This document shows positions 50,095 through 59,361 of a stretch of DNA of 64,000 nt, one piece after another (the stretch's first letter is position 1; the number at the start of each line of letters is the position of its first letter). The position numbers and the translations under genes were made by a program. Location: positions 40,016 to 104,015 of the forward strand of contig CAVXZE010000030.1 in NCBI GenBank assembly GCA_963766175.1, given 5' to 3'. The notes below the pieces were generated by a model. That model searched no databases. It saw only the letters and a program-made list of their open reading frames with translations, and had not been told where the DNA came from. This DNA is from CAVXZE01 sp963766175. Its GTDB lineage: Bacteria; Myxococcota_A; UBA9160; UBA6930.

Positions 50095-51114
50095 TTGAGT
50101 GTTTGGCACGTCTCGAGTCCCCGTGCTATCCGAAATGCGAACTGCGTACCCGTCTGGCAGCCACTCTTGACCGAGATCACCAGCTTCGAGTTCCGCGACT
50201 TCGACTCCTTCCGGGAGCATTTGCACGGATGGGATACGGATCCCGTCCAGCTGGACGCGGGATCCCTCAGCCTGTGCTGGGACCAGCTCCGGCTCGCGGA
50301 CTTCGGACTCGCGCGCCTCCAGGTAAATCGCCGCATCGCAGACACCGCGGCGATGGAGCCGGGCGCTCTTGGCTTCGTGATTGCCCTCGAGCCAGCGCTG
50401 TGGTGCGGGCTCGAGGTGCCCGCCGGGGCCCTCCTCGTCGTTTCTCCGGGGCGTGACCAGCGCTCGACCCTGCGGCCGGGCTTCCGCTCCATCGAGATCA
50501 CCGCCTCGGAGACGCTCCTTTACGAGGCCGGTCTTCTGGCGGACGCGATCGATCCGCGCCTGTTCCCCCCGGAGCGCTGCGTCGTGCCCCTGGGACCCGG
50601 GCTCGTCGGCGCCTTCGAAGAGCTCGGGAGGCGCCTGCACCGCTCGGGCGGCGATGGCCTTTCGCCCTACGGAGCCGCCGCGGTGCGGCGTCTCACCCTC
50701 GATCTGCTGCGGAGCGCCCTGCCGGAGCGCAGATTCCCGGGCGTTCGCCCCGTCCCCCGCTACGACCTCGCGTCGGCCGCGCTACGGCTGGTCGAAGCCA
50801 ACCCGGGAGATCGGCTCTCGGTCCAGGAGCTCGTCCAGACTCTCGGAGTCACACGACGGGCGCTCGAGTATGCGTCCAGCAGCGCGCTGGAAGTCTCCCC
50901 CGCGCAATACCTCCGCGCGCGCCGTCTCAACCAGGTTCGGCGCGACCTCCACGCGTCGGCACCCCTGAACGTCACGACTGCGGCTCTGCGCCACGGGTTC
51001 GCACACCTGGGACACTTCTCGAGACAGTACCGGCGGCTCTTCGGCGAGCTCCCCTCGCAGACGCGGCGAAGCGAGTCGCCGCCATCTCGGATGAGCGAGT
51101 CAGCGAGCCAATAG
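50095..51114 (+). CDS. AraC-family transcriptional regulator
   Basis: 339 residues. The N-terminal ~200 residues form an effector/dimerisation domain of the AraC-binding-domain-containing type (FEFRDFDSFREHL... LEPALWCGLEVPAGALLVVS). The C-terminal domain has two helix-turn-helix units: RLSVQELVQTLGVTRRALEY and LNVTTAALRHGFAHLGHFSR followed by QYRRLFGELPS, the PF12833 signature. The start (TTG 50095) is not certain; later starts are possible. The gene is divergent from the shortened barrel gene and upstream of a MaoC-like gene by 22 bp, so it may regulate either side. Confidence 0.85.
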   Translation: MSVWHVSSPRAIRNANCVPVWQPLLTEITSFEFRDFDSFREHLHGWDTDPVQLDAGSLSLCWDQLRLADFGLARLQVNRRIADTAAMEPGALGFVIALEPALWCGLEVPAGALLVVSPGRDQRSTLRPGFRSIEITASETLLYEAGLLADAIDPRLFPPERCVVPLGPGLVGAFEELGRRLHRSGGDGLSPYGAAAVRRLTLDLLRSALPERRFPGVRPVPRYDLASAALRLVEANPGDRLSVQELVQTLGVTRRALEYASSSALEVSPAQYLRARRLNQVRRDLHASAPLNVTTAALRHGFAHLGHFSRQYRRLFGELPSQTRRSESPPSRMSESASQ

Positions 51115-51136
51115 AGTCCGAAGGGAGCTTGCCAGC

Positions 51137-51628
51137 ATGTCAGGGCACGTCCGGATCGAGGAGAACGAGAGCGGTGAGCCCGTGTATCGCGTGACCTCTC
51201 ACCGACGAACAATCACGGAAACCGACATCGTCAACTTCGTGAATCTGGTTGGGCTTCACGAACCGCCGTTCATCGACATGGAGTGGGTGGAGCAGATGCC
51301 GGGCATCCACAACAGGCGGTTTGCGCCTGCGCCTCTCCTGATCTCCCTGGGAATGGGATTGGTCGCGACCTCGATCATGGAGGTGGTAGAGGCCATCACC
51401 GCGAGAGAGGGGCTCGGACGCTTTCACGGCATGGTGGGCGTCGAAGCGGCTGTGAAGAGTCCCGCGTTTCCCGGTGACACCTTGAGCGTGGAGCTGGAAG
51501 CTCGCATCGATCGCAGGACGAAGCGCGGGCAGACTCTGGTCGCTCTGAAGCACGTCGTGAACAACCAGCGGGACGAGATCGTCCTGACCTTCACGGAGAC
51601 GGTCGTCTTCGACCCCCCGGATTGCTGA
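51137..51628 (+). CDS. MaoC-like hot-dog dehydratase
   Basis: 163 residues with the MaoC/hot-dog pattern: ITETDIVNFVNLVGLHEPPF, RFAPAPLLISLGMGL (loop after the hot-dog helix), VGVEAAVKSPAFPGDTLSVE and RGQTLVALKHVVNNQ. Family members hydrate enoyl-CoA or bind acyl chains. GAAGGGA lies upstream of ATG. The 3' end overlaps the convergent monooxygenase gene by 38 bp. It follows the AraC-type gene by 22 bp and may be co-transcribed with it. Confidence 0.8.
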   Translation: MSGHVRIEENESGEPVYRVTSHRRTITETDIVNFVNLVGLHEPPFIDMEWVEQMPGIHNRRFAPAPLLISLGMGLVATSIMEVVEAITAREGLGRFHGMVGVEAAVKSPAFPGDTLSVELEARIDRRTKRGQTLVALKHVVNNQRDEIVLTFTETVVFDPPDC

Positions 51629-53075
51629 AGAGGAGCGCGCCGTCCTCGAGCGGAGCGTGGCGGATCATCTTCTTGTCGACGGCGTAGTTCTGGGTATTCA
51701 GCCAGGGCTCGTGATCGCCCTGCTTCGGGAAGAGGTGCATCACGCGCTGCATATAGCCCGCCGAGAAGTCGTCGACCCACGGGCGCCTGGTCATCTGTCG
51801 GTCTTCCTCCCGCAGCCTCGGCGTGCACTGGCGCATTCCGAGCTCGTCCATGCGGTTGAGGAGCCGGCACGCGTACTCGGCCGTCAGGTCGGCGCGCAGG
51901 GTCCAGGAGGCATTGATGTAGCCGAAGGTCTGCACCAGATTGGGGACGTCCGAGTACATCATGCCCTTGTAGGTCCAGGTCTCCGGGAACTGGACGGGAG
52001 CACCGTCGACGCTGAAGTCCACGCCGCCCAGGACCTTCAGGTTGAGTCCGGTGGCCACGACGATGATGTCGGCCTCGAGATCCTCGCCCGACACCAGCCG
52101 GACACCCTTCTTGGTGATACGGTCGATGTGGTCGGTGACCACCGAAGCCTTGCCCACCTTGATGGCCTCGAACAGATCGGCATTGGGGATCAGGCACAGC
52201 CGCTGGTCCCACGGGTTGTAGCGAGGCGTGAAGTGCTTCTCGACGTCGTAGTCGGGGCCCAGATGCTTGCGCACCTCGCGGAGCAGGAAGTTCCTCACCT
52301 TCTGCGGGTCGGTACGGGTCTTCTCGTAGACGCGCCGCTGGAGCTGGATGTTCTTGAAGCGGGTGATCCCGTACGCGAGCCTGTCGCCGAGGAGCTTCCG
52401 CAGCGTGTTGGCGATGACGTCCTTGTCGGGCCGCGACATCACGTAGGTGGGCGAGCGTTGCAGCATGGTGATGTGCTCGGCCTCGTCCGCCATGGCGGGG
52501 ACGATGGTCATGGCCGTCGCACCGCTGCCGATCACCACCACCCGCTTGCCCGCGTAGTCCAGATCCTGGGGCCATAGCTGCGGGTGGAACATCCGACCTT
52601 CGAAGTCCTCCTCCCCCTCGAAATGGGGCCGGTAGGGCTCGTCGTAGCTGTAGTAGCCGTTGCACATCAGGAGGACGTTGCAGCTGATCCGTTCCGGCGC
52701 ATCGTCGTTGGTGCAGGCGACGTCGAAGACCCAGCGCGCCTCCTGGCTCGACCAGGCCGCCTTCTCCAGTCGGCGGTTGAAGCGGATGTTCTTGCGGATG
52801 CCGTACTCGTCTGCCGTCTCGTTGATGTACGCGAGAATGGAAGGACCGTCCGCAATCGCCTTCTCCGCGCGCCAGGGCTTGAAGTCGTAGCCCAGGGTGT
52901 GCATGTCGCTGTCCGAGCGAATGCCCGGGTAGCGGTAGAGGTCCCAGGTGCCGCCGATGGCGTCCCGGCTCTCCAGGATGGCGTAGCTCTTCTTCGGGCA
53001 GTGCTTCTGGAGGCGAACCGCGGCGCCGATGCCGGAAAGGCCCGCGCCCACGATCAACACGTCGAAATGACTCAT
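51591..53075 (-). CDS. Flavin-containing Baeyer-Villiger-type monooxygenase
   Basis: 494 residues. Two nucleotide-binding motifs are present: GAGLSGIG at 10-17 (FAD) and GSGATAMT near 190 (NADPH). The BVMO fingerprint F-x-G-x3-H-x3-W is seen as FEGRMFHPQLW between them. IGGTWDLYRYPGIRSDSDMH and the C-terminal ATGLNLKVLGGVDFSVDG agree with EthA-like/hydroxyacetophenone-type BVMOs that oxygenate ketones to esters. ATG 53075 starts it. The C-terminus overlaps the MaoC gene. An SDR gene lies 70 bp upstream on the same strand, making an alcohol-to-ketone-to-ester sequence plausible. Confidence 0.9.
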   Translation of the reverse strand: MSHFDVLIVGAGLSGIGAAVRLQKHCPKKSYAILESRDAIGGTWDLYRYPGIRSDSDMHTLGYDFKPWRAEKAIADGPSILAYINETADEYGIRKNIRFNRRLEKAAWSSQEARWVFDVACTNDDAPERISCNVLLMCNGYYSYDEPYRPHFEGEEDFEGRMFHPQLWPQDLDYAGKRVVVIGSGATAMTIVPAMADEAEHITMLQRSPTYVMSRPDKDVIANTLRKLLGDRLAYGITRFKNIQLQRRVYEKTRTDPQKVRNFLLREVRKHLGPDYDVEKHFTPRYNPWDQRLCLIPNADLFEAIKVGKASVVTDHIDRITKKGVRLVSGEDLEADIIVVATGLNLKVLGGVDFSVDGAPVQFPETWTYKGMMYSDVPNLVQTFGYINASWTLRADLTAEYACRLLNRMDELGMRQCTPRLREEDRQMTRRPWVDDFSAGYMQRVMHLFPKQGDHEPWLNTQNYAVDKKMIRHAPLEDGALLFSNPGGRRRPSP

Positions 53076-53145
53076 CGGGAAGCTCTCGTCACGCGCCGAG
53101 TAAAGGTAGCACGGCTGGGAGCGGAGCCCTGGCAGGCGCCGGCGC

Positions 53146-53967
53146 CTAGAACTCCATCTGCTTTGGCGGCCGAACCACCACCTCGGCGATGTTGACCTGA
53201 ATCGGCGCCGTCACTGCGAACAGGACCGCGGCGGCCACGTCGTCGGGGCTGCCCAGCAGCTGCTGCAGCTTCGGCTGCACCTGGTCGAGCACTTCGTCCG
53301 GGAGCTTCTCGCCCTTCTGCAAGTCGAGCTCGACGCCCACCATCTTTCCGATGCCGGCCAGAAATTCGGGGTCGAAGTTGCGCGCGAAGTTGGTGGCGAT
53401 GGCGCCGGGCATCACGTTGACCATGCGGATCGGGTCGTCCTCCAGCTCCTTGCGCAGGGTGTTGGTGATGCAGTTGACCGCGTGCTTGGTCGCGCCGTAG
53501 ACGCCCGACTCGCGATTCAGGGCCGCGACGGACGAGATGTTGACGATGTGGCCCTGGAACTTGCACTCGCGCATGGCGCGGATGGCGGCCTGGCAGCCGA
53601 CCAACAGCGCGAAGACGTTCACCTCGAGCATCTCGCGCCACTCCTCGGGCTCCTGCTCGGCTATGGCGCCCGGGTAGCTGAGCCCGGCGTTGTTGACCAT
53701 GACGTCGAGACGCCCGGTCTCACGGACGGCCCGCGCGACCAGCTCCTGGACCTGAGCCACATCACGCACGTCGAGCACCACGGCGTGAGCCGTTCCGCCG
53801 GCCTCGCCGATGCGCCTGGCCAGCTCGTCCATCGGGCCCTGGCTGCGCCCCACCAGGTACACGCAAGCGCCAGCGCCGCCCAGGCGCTCGGCGATGGCGC
53901 GCCCAATGCCGCTCGAGGCGCCGGTCACGATGGCGGTCTTTCCGGAGAGGGACGAGGACTCGGACAT
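53146..53967 (-). CDS. Short-chain dehydrogenase/reductase
   Basis: 273 residues from ATG 53967, preceded by AGGAGCT. TGASSGIG at 14-21, NNAG near 90, catalytic serine in NISSVAA and Y-x3-K as YGATKHAV are present. The C-terminus ends PPKQMEF. It resembles NADP-dependent alcohol dehydrogenases of the YdfG/serine-dehydrogenase type. An upstream in-frame start at 54102 is open but lacks SDR similarity. It is upstream of the BVMO gene on the same strand and divergent from the metallo-hydrolase at 54181. Confidence 0.88.
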   Translation of the reverse strand: MSESSSLSGKTAIVTGASSGIGRAIAERLGGAGACVYLVGRSQGPMDELARRIGEAGGTAHAVVLDVRDVAQVQELVARAVRETGRLDVMVNNAGLSYPGAIAEQEPEEWREMLEVNVFALLVGCQAAIRAMRECKFQGHIVNISSVAALNRESGVYGATKHAVNCITNTLRKELEDDPIRMVNVMPGAIATNFARNFDPEFLAGIGKMVGVELDLQKGEKLPDEVLDQVQPKLQQLLGSPDDVAAAVLFAVTAPIQVNIAEVVVRPPKQMEF

Positions 53968-54180
53968 GGGGACAGCTCCTGGTGGCACGGGGTGATAGGA
54001 CGAGTCTATCGGAGATTCAGCGCGGCGATTGGCGTTCGCACCGGCCCTAACGTGGACGACGAGAGTGACGAAGTCACTGGGACAAGGCGATTGTGGTATC
54101 AATCATGTCAATGTGTTCCCATCGTCCTGCGACGTCCCCCGGGGTCGAAACGGGCTCGCCCTCGACTCGACGGAGGTACC

Positions 54181-55254
54181 ATGAAACGCATCCTGCTGGG
54201 ACTTCTCGGCGCTCTTCTCGTGCTTCTGCTGGTTGGATTCTTCTTTCGCACGACCATTGCGCTACGGGTGATGGAGCGGGTCGTAGCCACGAATCTCGGC
54301 AGCGACTGGGTGAGCGAGCTCCCCGACGGGCTTCACGTCGTGCTATGCGGGGCGGGCTCGCCCCTGCCCGACCCGAAGCGCTCCGGGCCCTGCGTGGCCG
54401 TGATCGCGGGGCAGCAGGTCTTCGTCGTCGATGCGGGGTCGGGCGCCTCGCGTCGGCTCAGTGACCTCCGTATCTCCCAGGGGCGGATCGACGCGATCCT
54501 GCTCACGCACTTCCACTCGGATCACATCGACGGACTCGGCGAGCTTCTGATGCAGCGCTGGGTCAATCGGGGGGCGCGGGCGCCCGTGCCGATCCATGGC
54601 CCTACCGGTGTCGAAGAGGTGGTGGATGGCGTGAACAGGGCCTATCGCCTCGACAGCACCTATCGGGTCGCTCATCACGGCGAGGCAATCGTGCCCCCGT
54701 CAGGCGCCGGTGGGGCGGCGCACCCGTTTGCTGCACCTGCCGAGGGGCGGGGAGAAGTCGTCATCGACGAGGGCGGAGTGAAGGTGACGGCCTTCCGGGT
54801 CGATCATGCGCCGGTCGAGCCCGCCGTCGGCTATCGCTTCGACTACCGGGAGCGATCGCTCGTCATCAGCGGGGACACCATCAAGTCCCAAAACCTCCAG
54901 CGGTTCGCAGAGGGCGTCGATCTCCTGCTCCACGACGCTCTCGCACCGCACCTGGTTGCCGTAATTACCCGCGGCGCGCAGGCAGCGGGTCGGGAGAACA
55001 TCGCAAAGATCACGCGGGACATCCTGGACTACCACGCCTCACCGGTGGACGCGGCCGAGGTGGCGCGTGACGCCGGTGTCGGCTTCCTCCTCTACTACCA
55101 CGTCGTTCCCCCGCTTCCCCTCGCTCCACTCGAGGCCGCGTTTCTCGAGGGGGTGGATGCCGTCTACGACGGTCCTCTCGCGGTCGGCCGCGACGGCACC
55201 ACCGTCCACCTCCCGGCCGGCAGCGATGCGATCGACGTCGAGCAGCGCCTCTGA
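54181..55254 (+). CDS. Metallo-beta-lactamase-fold hydrolase, membrane anchored
   Basis: 357 residues. An N-terminal hydrophobic helix (RILLGLLGALLVLLLVGFFF) is followed by an MBL domain: the T-H-F-H-S-D-H-I-D-G metal motif near residue 110, SGPCVAVIAG, and later RVDHAPVEPAVGYRFDY and SGDTIKSQNL, with a distal histidine in LLHDAL. The pattern is near the RNase Z/arylsulfatase-like branch (PF12706). GGAGG lies just before the ATG. An exported esterase, lactonase or phosphodiesterase role is possible. It is divergent from the SDR gene and converges on the SGNH gene. Confidence 0.85.
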   Translation: MKRILLGLLGALLVLLLVGFFFRTTIALRVMERVVATNLGSDWVSELPDGLHVVLCGAGSPLPDPKRSGPCVAVIAGQQVFVVDAGSGASRRLSDLRISQGRIDAILLTHFHSDHIDGLGELLMQRWVNRGARAPVPIHGPTGVEEVVDGVNRAYRLDSTYRVAHHGEAIVPPSGAGGAAHPFAAPAEGRGEVVIDEGGVKVTAFRVDHAPVEPAVGYRFDYRERSLVISGDTIKSQNLQRFAEGVDLLLHDALAPHLVAVITRGAQAAGRENIAKITRDILDYHASPVDAAEVARDAGVGFLLYYHVVPPLPLAPLEAAFLEGVDAVYDGPLAVGRDGTTVHLPAGSDAIDVEQRL

Positions 55255-55315
55255 GGGGGATGGGCAAGATCAGCCCAGCTCCCGGGGCCAGCCCAGGAAC
55301 CAGCCTGGACCCTGC

Positions 55316-56479
55316 TCAGCGATCCGCGAAGAAGGCCCTGAGGTCGCGCGCCAGGGCGGAAGCGATCACCCGATTGCCGTAGGGGGATGGATGCCCCTTG
55401 AAGGGCCCGACGTTGAACTCGGGTCGGGAGAACTCCTGCTCGGCGACGTCGACAACCGTCATCTTCGGGTGGCGCTGGCGGATCTCCGCTGCGAAACCCG
55501 CATAGCCCGGTGCGATCTCCCTGAACAGCGTAGCGGCGGACGGCATGAAGAGCAGCACCGGTTCGGAACCCTTGTTGCGGACCTGAGCGACGAAGCGATC
55601 CACGAGATCGTTCATGATCGCGCGTCCCTCGACGCTGTCCCACATTTGCTGTCTTTTCGTATCCGGACTTTCGATCAGACGCATCTTCACCATGCGAGCC
55701 ACCTGATAGCTGAAGGGAAAAGCGAAGTTCCCCATCTGCTCGGCGTAGAAATCCTTCTGGGCGGCCTCTGTCGCAAGCTGCTCCAGCTCCCGAAGGCTTA
55801 GATCCGGGTCGGTCCAGAAGCTCGGGAAGAATTCGATGAAGCCGTTCCGGTAGCGCTGAAACGGCTTGAATCCCAGCACGGCGGCGGATTCAGGTAGTAG
55901 CAGGGGCCGGAACGAATTGACGACCCGCTCCAGGTTGCTCTCGTAGATCCCAAGGATCGTCATTGGCGCGACGTATCCATCTGCCAGATGACGCTCCATG
56001 CGCATCACTGCCTGCAAGGTGCCGTAGGCGGCAATCCCGAAATTGACGACCGCACCGCCGAGTTCCGCTGCCAGGTAGGTCTGCCAGGTCTCGTCGTTCT
56101 GCACCTCCACACCCGCGGTGAAGGAATCTCCGTACGTCGCGACCAGTAGCGTGCCCTGGTTCCCGGGGCCGCTCCGCGCGCCACTTTCGTTGGTCGAGTA
56201 GGTCCATTCCCTGCCGTTGCTCGCCGTCGAGTTCTTCTCGAAGCCTGGCGGGACCACCCAACCCAGATCACGGTCGAAGGTCTTCCGGACGATCTTCTCC
56301 TTCTTCGCGGTCGTGACCCGCTTCGCGAAGTGGTTCGCCAGGAAGATCTCCACCACGCTGCCCGGAGCCCTCAATTCCATCAGATGGAGGCTCGCACAGC
56401 TCAGGGTCTCGATCGCCGTGACCACGACCAACACCAGAAACGCCTGGAAGACCGGGCGCAGGCGGCTGGGGTCGGACAT
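55316..56479 (-). CDS. SGNH-hydrolase-like membrane-anchored protein
   Basis: 387 residues from ATG 56479. A hydrophobic anchor (VFQAFLVLVVVTAIETLS) comes first. The SGNH block I is ATYGDSFTAGVEV with the serine in GDS; later blocks contain LGIYESNLERVVNS and a C-terminal GHPSPYGNRVIA that supplies the histidine. The product resembles AlgX/AlgJ-like or GDSL-type hydrolases that acetylate or deacetylate envelope polymers. It begins 42 bp downstream of the P450 gene on the same strand, so the two may share a transcript. Substrate not evident. Confidence 0.7.
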   Translation of the reverse strand: MSDPSRLRPVFQAFLVLVVVTAIETLSCASLHLMELRAPGSVVEIFLANHFAKRVTTAKKEKIVRKTFDRDLGWVVPPGFEKNSTASNGREWTYSTNESGARSGPGNQGTLLVATYGDSFTAGVEVQNDETWQTYLAAELGGAVVNFGIAAYGTLQAVMRMERHLADGYVAPMTILGIYESNLERVVNSFRPLLLPESAAVLGFKPFQRYRNGFIEFFPSFWTDPDLSLRELEQLATEAAQKDFYAEQMGNFAFPFSYQVARMVKMRLIESPDTKRQQMWDSVEGRAIMNDLVDRFVAQVRNKGSEPVLLFMPSAATLFREIAPGYAGFAAEIRQRHPKMTVVDVAEQEFSRPEFNVGPFKGHPSPYGNRVIASALARDLRAFFADR

Positions 56480-56520
56480 GGCTCGATCACCAGCGATGGG
56501 AGTTCTCGAGCGGCGCACTG

Positions 56521-57801
56521 CTACCAGGGTCGGACGCGAACCGGCAGCTGCTCGTAGCCCCTGATGAAGCTGGAGCCCACGCGAATCGGCTCTCCGACCA
56601 CCTCCACCGCACGGAAACGTTCGAGGATTTCTTCCCACAGAATGCGGAGCTGCATCTCTGCGAGGCGACTGCCCATGCAGAAGTGGACACCGATTCCGAA
56701 GGACAGATGCTTTCGAGCATCCTCACGATCGATCAGGAACTCGTTGGCGCGTTCGATCGCGCTCTCGTCCCGATTGGCTGACACGTACCACATGACGACC
56801 TTGTCGCCCTTCTTGATCTTCTTTCCTGCCAGCTCCGTGTCGCGCGTCGCCGTCCGACGCATATACGCCAAAGGCGTCTGCCAACGGATGATCTCGCTGA
56901 CCATGTTCGGGATGAGATCCGGGGCGTCGCGCAGCTTCTGATATTCCTTCGGATATTGGTTCAGGGCCACGACGCCCCCGGAGATGGAGTTCCGGGTGGT
57001 GTCATTGCCTCCGATGATCAGCAGCAGCAGCGTTCCAAGATACTCGAGTTGTTGCATGTCCTTGGTGGCGGCTCCGTGGATCAGCGCGGTGACGAAATCC
57101 AGACGGTCACCCTGGGGCTTGTTCTCTCGCTCCTTCCAGAGCGCTGTGAACACGTCGAGACACTCCATGAGAGTCGCTCGACCTTCTTCTTGGGTGATGC
57201 CCATGCTGGCTATCCCTCCACCAGCGCCAAGCGCCGCCACATCCGACCAGTGAGTGAGCTTCCGTCGCTGCTCGTAGGGGAAATCGAAGAGGGTCGCGAG
57301 CATTCCGGTAGTCAGCTCGATGGAGACTCGATCGACCCAATCAAAGCTGTCAGCGGTCGGCAGGCCGTCCAGAATCTCGATCACCCGCTCACGGATCAGC
57401 GGCTCCAGCGTCTTCAGGTTTCGAGGGGCCACCACGGGCTGGACCACCTTGCGCTGGACGTCGTGCTTGGGCCCATCCATCGTGATGAACCCGCCCTCCA
57501 GCGGGAAATCAGGCTCGGGGTCGCTCAGGAAGATGCTGCGCGCGGACGAATAGATCTCGGGATTCTTCTCGACGTGGACAATGTCATCGAACCGCGTCAC
57601 GGACCAGTACGGGCCGAACTCACTCTCGGCACAGTAGTGGACGGGATCTTCGTTGCGCAGGCGCTCGAAATATCCCCAGAGCGTATCGGTCACAAAAATC
57701 TCCGGATCCGAGACATCGATCTCCTCGAGAGGAATCGAGTAAGGGTCGGCGCCAGCCTGTCCCTTCGAAGAAATCGGATGTTCTTTGTCTGTCTGGCTCA
57801 T
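56521..57801 (-). CDS. Cytochrome P450
   Basis: 426 residues. The heme-ligand loop FGIGVHFCMGSRLAE contains the axial cysteine near residue 373. The ExxR motif is SEIIRW in helix K, and the I-helix oxygen-activation region is LLIIGGNDTTRNSISG. The sequence near PEPDFPLEGGFITMDGPKHD matches bacterial CYP families (such as CYP123/CYP125-like) that hydroxylate alkyl or sterol substrates. GGAG precedes ATG 57801. No ferredoxin or ferredoxin reductase is adjacent. Substrate unknown. Confidence 0.92.
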   Translation of the reverse strand: MSQTDKEHPISSKGQAGADPYSIPLEEIDVSDPEIFVTDTLWGYFERLRNEDPVHYCAESEFGPYWSVTRFDDIVHVEKNPEIYSSARSIFLSDPEPDFPLEGGFITMDGPKHDVQRKVVQPVVAPRNLKTLEPLIRERVIEILDGLPTADSFDWVDRVSIELTTGMLATLFDFPYEQRRKLTHWSDVAALGAGGGIASMGITQEEGRATLMECLDVFTALWKERENKPQGDRLDFVTALIHGAATKDMQQLEYLGTLLLLIIGGNDTTRNSISGGVVALNQYPKEYQKLRDAPDLIPNMVSEIIRWQTPLAYMRRTATRDTELAGKKIKKGDKVVMWYVSANRDESAIERANEFLIDREDARKHLSFGIGVHFCMGSRLAEMQLRILWEEILERFRAVEVVGEPIRVGSSFIRGYEQLPVRVRPW

Positions 57802-58189
57802 GGGGACTCCGTGTGAGTAGGTGATCGTTTGAATGACTTGAGTAGGAGAGAAACCGGCGGCTCGGTGGATCGCTCAGTCTTCTCTGACGGAACGCGTGAG
57901 GTCAAATAGCTCCGAGGCCGAAATTGCCTGCCCGCTCGCGGGTGTGCGCTCGAGTCTGGGCTCTATTCTCACCTGCGCGCGGCTGCCGATCTCCCCGAAG
58001 GGATTGAGCAGAGCCCCTTTCATGATGTCACTCGTATTATATCTGCTCCTGACGGAGGCCGTTGGAGCCCTCGCTCCAATCGCTGGCCACGTCCTCGCAG
58101 AACTCCTGCTGCGCAACGAGTATCTCCCCACTCACCGGCCAATGAGAGGAGAGAAAGCTCAATGAATTCAAGGACGTCGTAGCTGGAAG
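57802..58189. other. Spacer upstream of P450 gene
   Basis: This holds the P450 promoter on the left. A leftward 49-codon frame (58023 to 57874) starts MKGALLNPFGEIGSRAQVRI but has no recognisable family; it could be a small gene or chance. A perfect TATAAT occurs on the minus strand near 58035. At 58062-58079 a 7-bp stem (TTGGAGC) with a 4-base loop forms a hairpin, possibly an operator or terminator. Confidence 0.35.
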
Positions 58190-58220
58190 GCCTCCACTTC
58201 GGAATGTCCCGAAACGCAGC
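58190..58220 (-). repeat. 31-bp REP/MITE-like arm, left copy
   Basis: Complementary strand reads GCTGCGTTTCGGGACATTCC and continues GAAGTGGAGGC. By eye 29 of 31 bases match 59525-59555 in the opposite orientation. The two copies bracket the haloalkane dehalogenase gene as inverted repeats. Confidence 0.8.
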
Positions 58221-58289
58221 AGCGCAGGCGCCCTTCCGGATCTGTTTCTTCATGGCGCCGGGGGCACGCGCCTGACATGCCCCGTGCGG

Positions 58290-59303
58290 CTAGATCGGGT
58301 TGTCGGCCATTAGCCTGAGCGTCGCCTGGGCCAGCTCCTCCGGCGCCTGTTCCTGCAGGAAGTGCCCCGCGCCTTTGATGGTGATGTGTGGCTGGCCCTG
58401 GGCACCGGGAACGGTCTCCTGGAACCGCACATGCCCGCCCGCCGTGACCGGATCCGAGTCGCTGAATGCGGTGAGAAACGGCTTCTGCCACTGTTTTAAT
58501 ACCGCCCAGGCTGCCCGATTGGCTTGGATGGACGGGTCGTCCGGGATGATGGGCACCAGTGACGGGAATTTCCGCGCTCCGGCGAGATAGGACTCGTCGG
58601 GGAACGGTGCGCCATAGGCCCGTTGCTCGCCCGCGGAGAGCGCGCCGCCGCAGCTCAGAGTCAGCAGGTCACGCGGAGAGAATCCGTCCGACTCGGCGCA
58701 GAACTTGGCCCAGTGCAGGAAACCCATTCCGGAGTTGTCGCCCCTCATCGCCATCGCCATTTCCACCGCATTGCCATGCACCGGCAGGGTCTCATAGTAG
58801 GCGCGCATGCGGTCGCTCACCTCGGCAATCTGTTCGTCCTCGATGCCTTGGGCATCGGGCAGCCCGGTGTTGGCGGTCACGATTCGCGCAAATCGATCGG
58901 GAGTTTCAGCCGCCGCGCGGAGCCCGATCAGGCCACCCCAGTCCTGACACACCAGCGTGATGTCGGAGAGATCGAGATTCTCGAGCAGCGCCTTCAACCA
59001 GGCGACGTGATTCGCGTAGGTGTAGTTGTCCATCGAAGTGGGTTTGTCCGACCTGCCGAAGCCGATGAAATCGGGGGCCACCACGCGACGACCCGCTTCG
59101 AGGAAGATCGGGACCATCTTCCGGTACAGGTAGGACCACGAAGGCTGACCGTGGAGACAGAGGATGACCTCTCCCTCCCTCTCGTCGAGATAGTGCATCC
59201 TGAGCGTGCCCCCTTCGAGGTCGGGCACCTCCGAGTAGTGGGGTTCGAACGGATAGCCTGGCAGATTATCGAACCTGCTCTCGTCAGTTGTCAGGTATTC
59301 CAT
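58290..59303 (-). CDS. Haloalkane dehalogenase-like alpha/beta hydrolase, second copy
   Basis: 337 residues. The oxyanion motif is HGQPSW (51-56). CQDWGG gives nucleophile D121 with halide-binding W122. FSDSDPVTAGG contains the acid aspartate candidate, and GAGHFLQEQAPEE the catalytic histidine. LHWAKF in the cap could provide the second tryptophan. This is again the subfamily-I pattern, but glutamine replaces the glutamate of HGEPTW in the copy at 18131. The gene is alone and lies between two inverted 31-bp repeats. It is a plausible dehalogenase; other hydrolases with the same residues exist. Confidence 0.85.
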   Translation of the reverse strand: MEYLTTDESRFDNLPGYPFEPHYSEVPDLEGGTLRMHYLDEREGEVILCLHGQPSWSYLYRKMVPIFLEAGRRVVAPDFIGFGRSDKPTSMDNYTYANHVAWLKALLENLDLSDITLVCQDWGGLIGLRAAAETPDRFARIVTANTGLPDAQGIEDEQIAEVSDRMRAYYETLPVHGNAVEMAMAMRGDNSGMGFLHWAKFCAESDGFSPRDLLTLSCGGALSAGEQRAYGAPFPDESYLAGARKFPSLVPIIPDDPSIQANRAAWAVLKQWQKPFLTAFSDSDPVTAGGHVRFQETVPGAQGQPHITIKGAGHFLQEQAPEELAQATLRLMADNPI

Positions 59304-59361
59304 CTCTCGTCGTTCCTATAGGAGTCTGAATGACTGTTCGCTGATGGGAGTGAGGGGGCAG
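59304..59361. other. Spacer upstream of dehalogenase gene
   Basis: This contains the dehalogenase promoter region. No gene is seen. The antitoxin relic begins to the right, and the remaining intergenic sequence to the tRNA (59601-59749) shows no supported feature. Confidence 0.3.
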
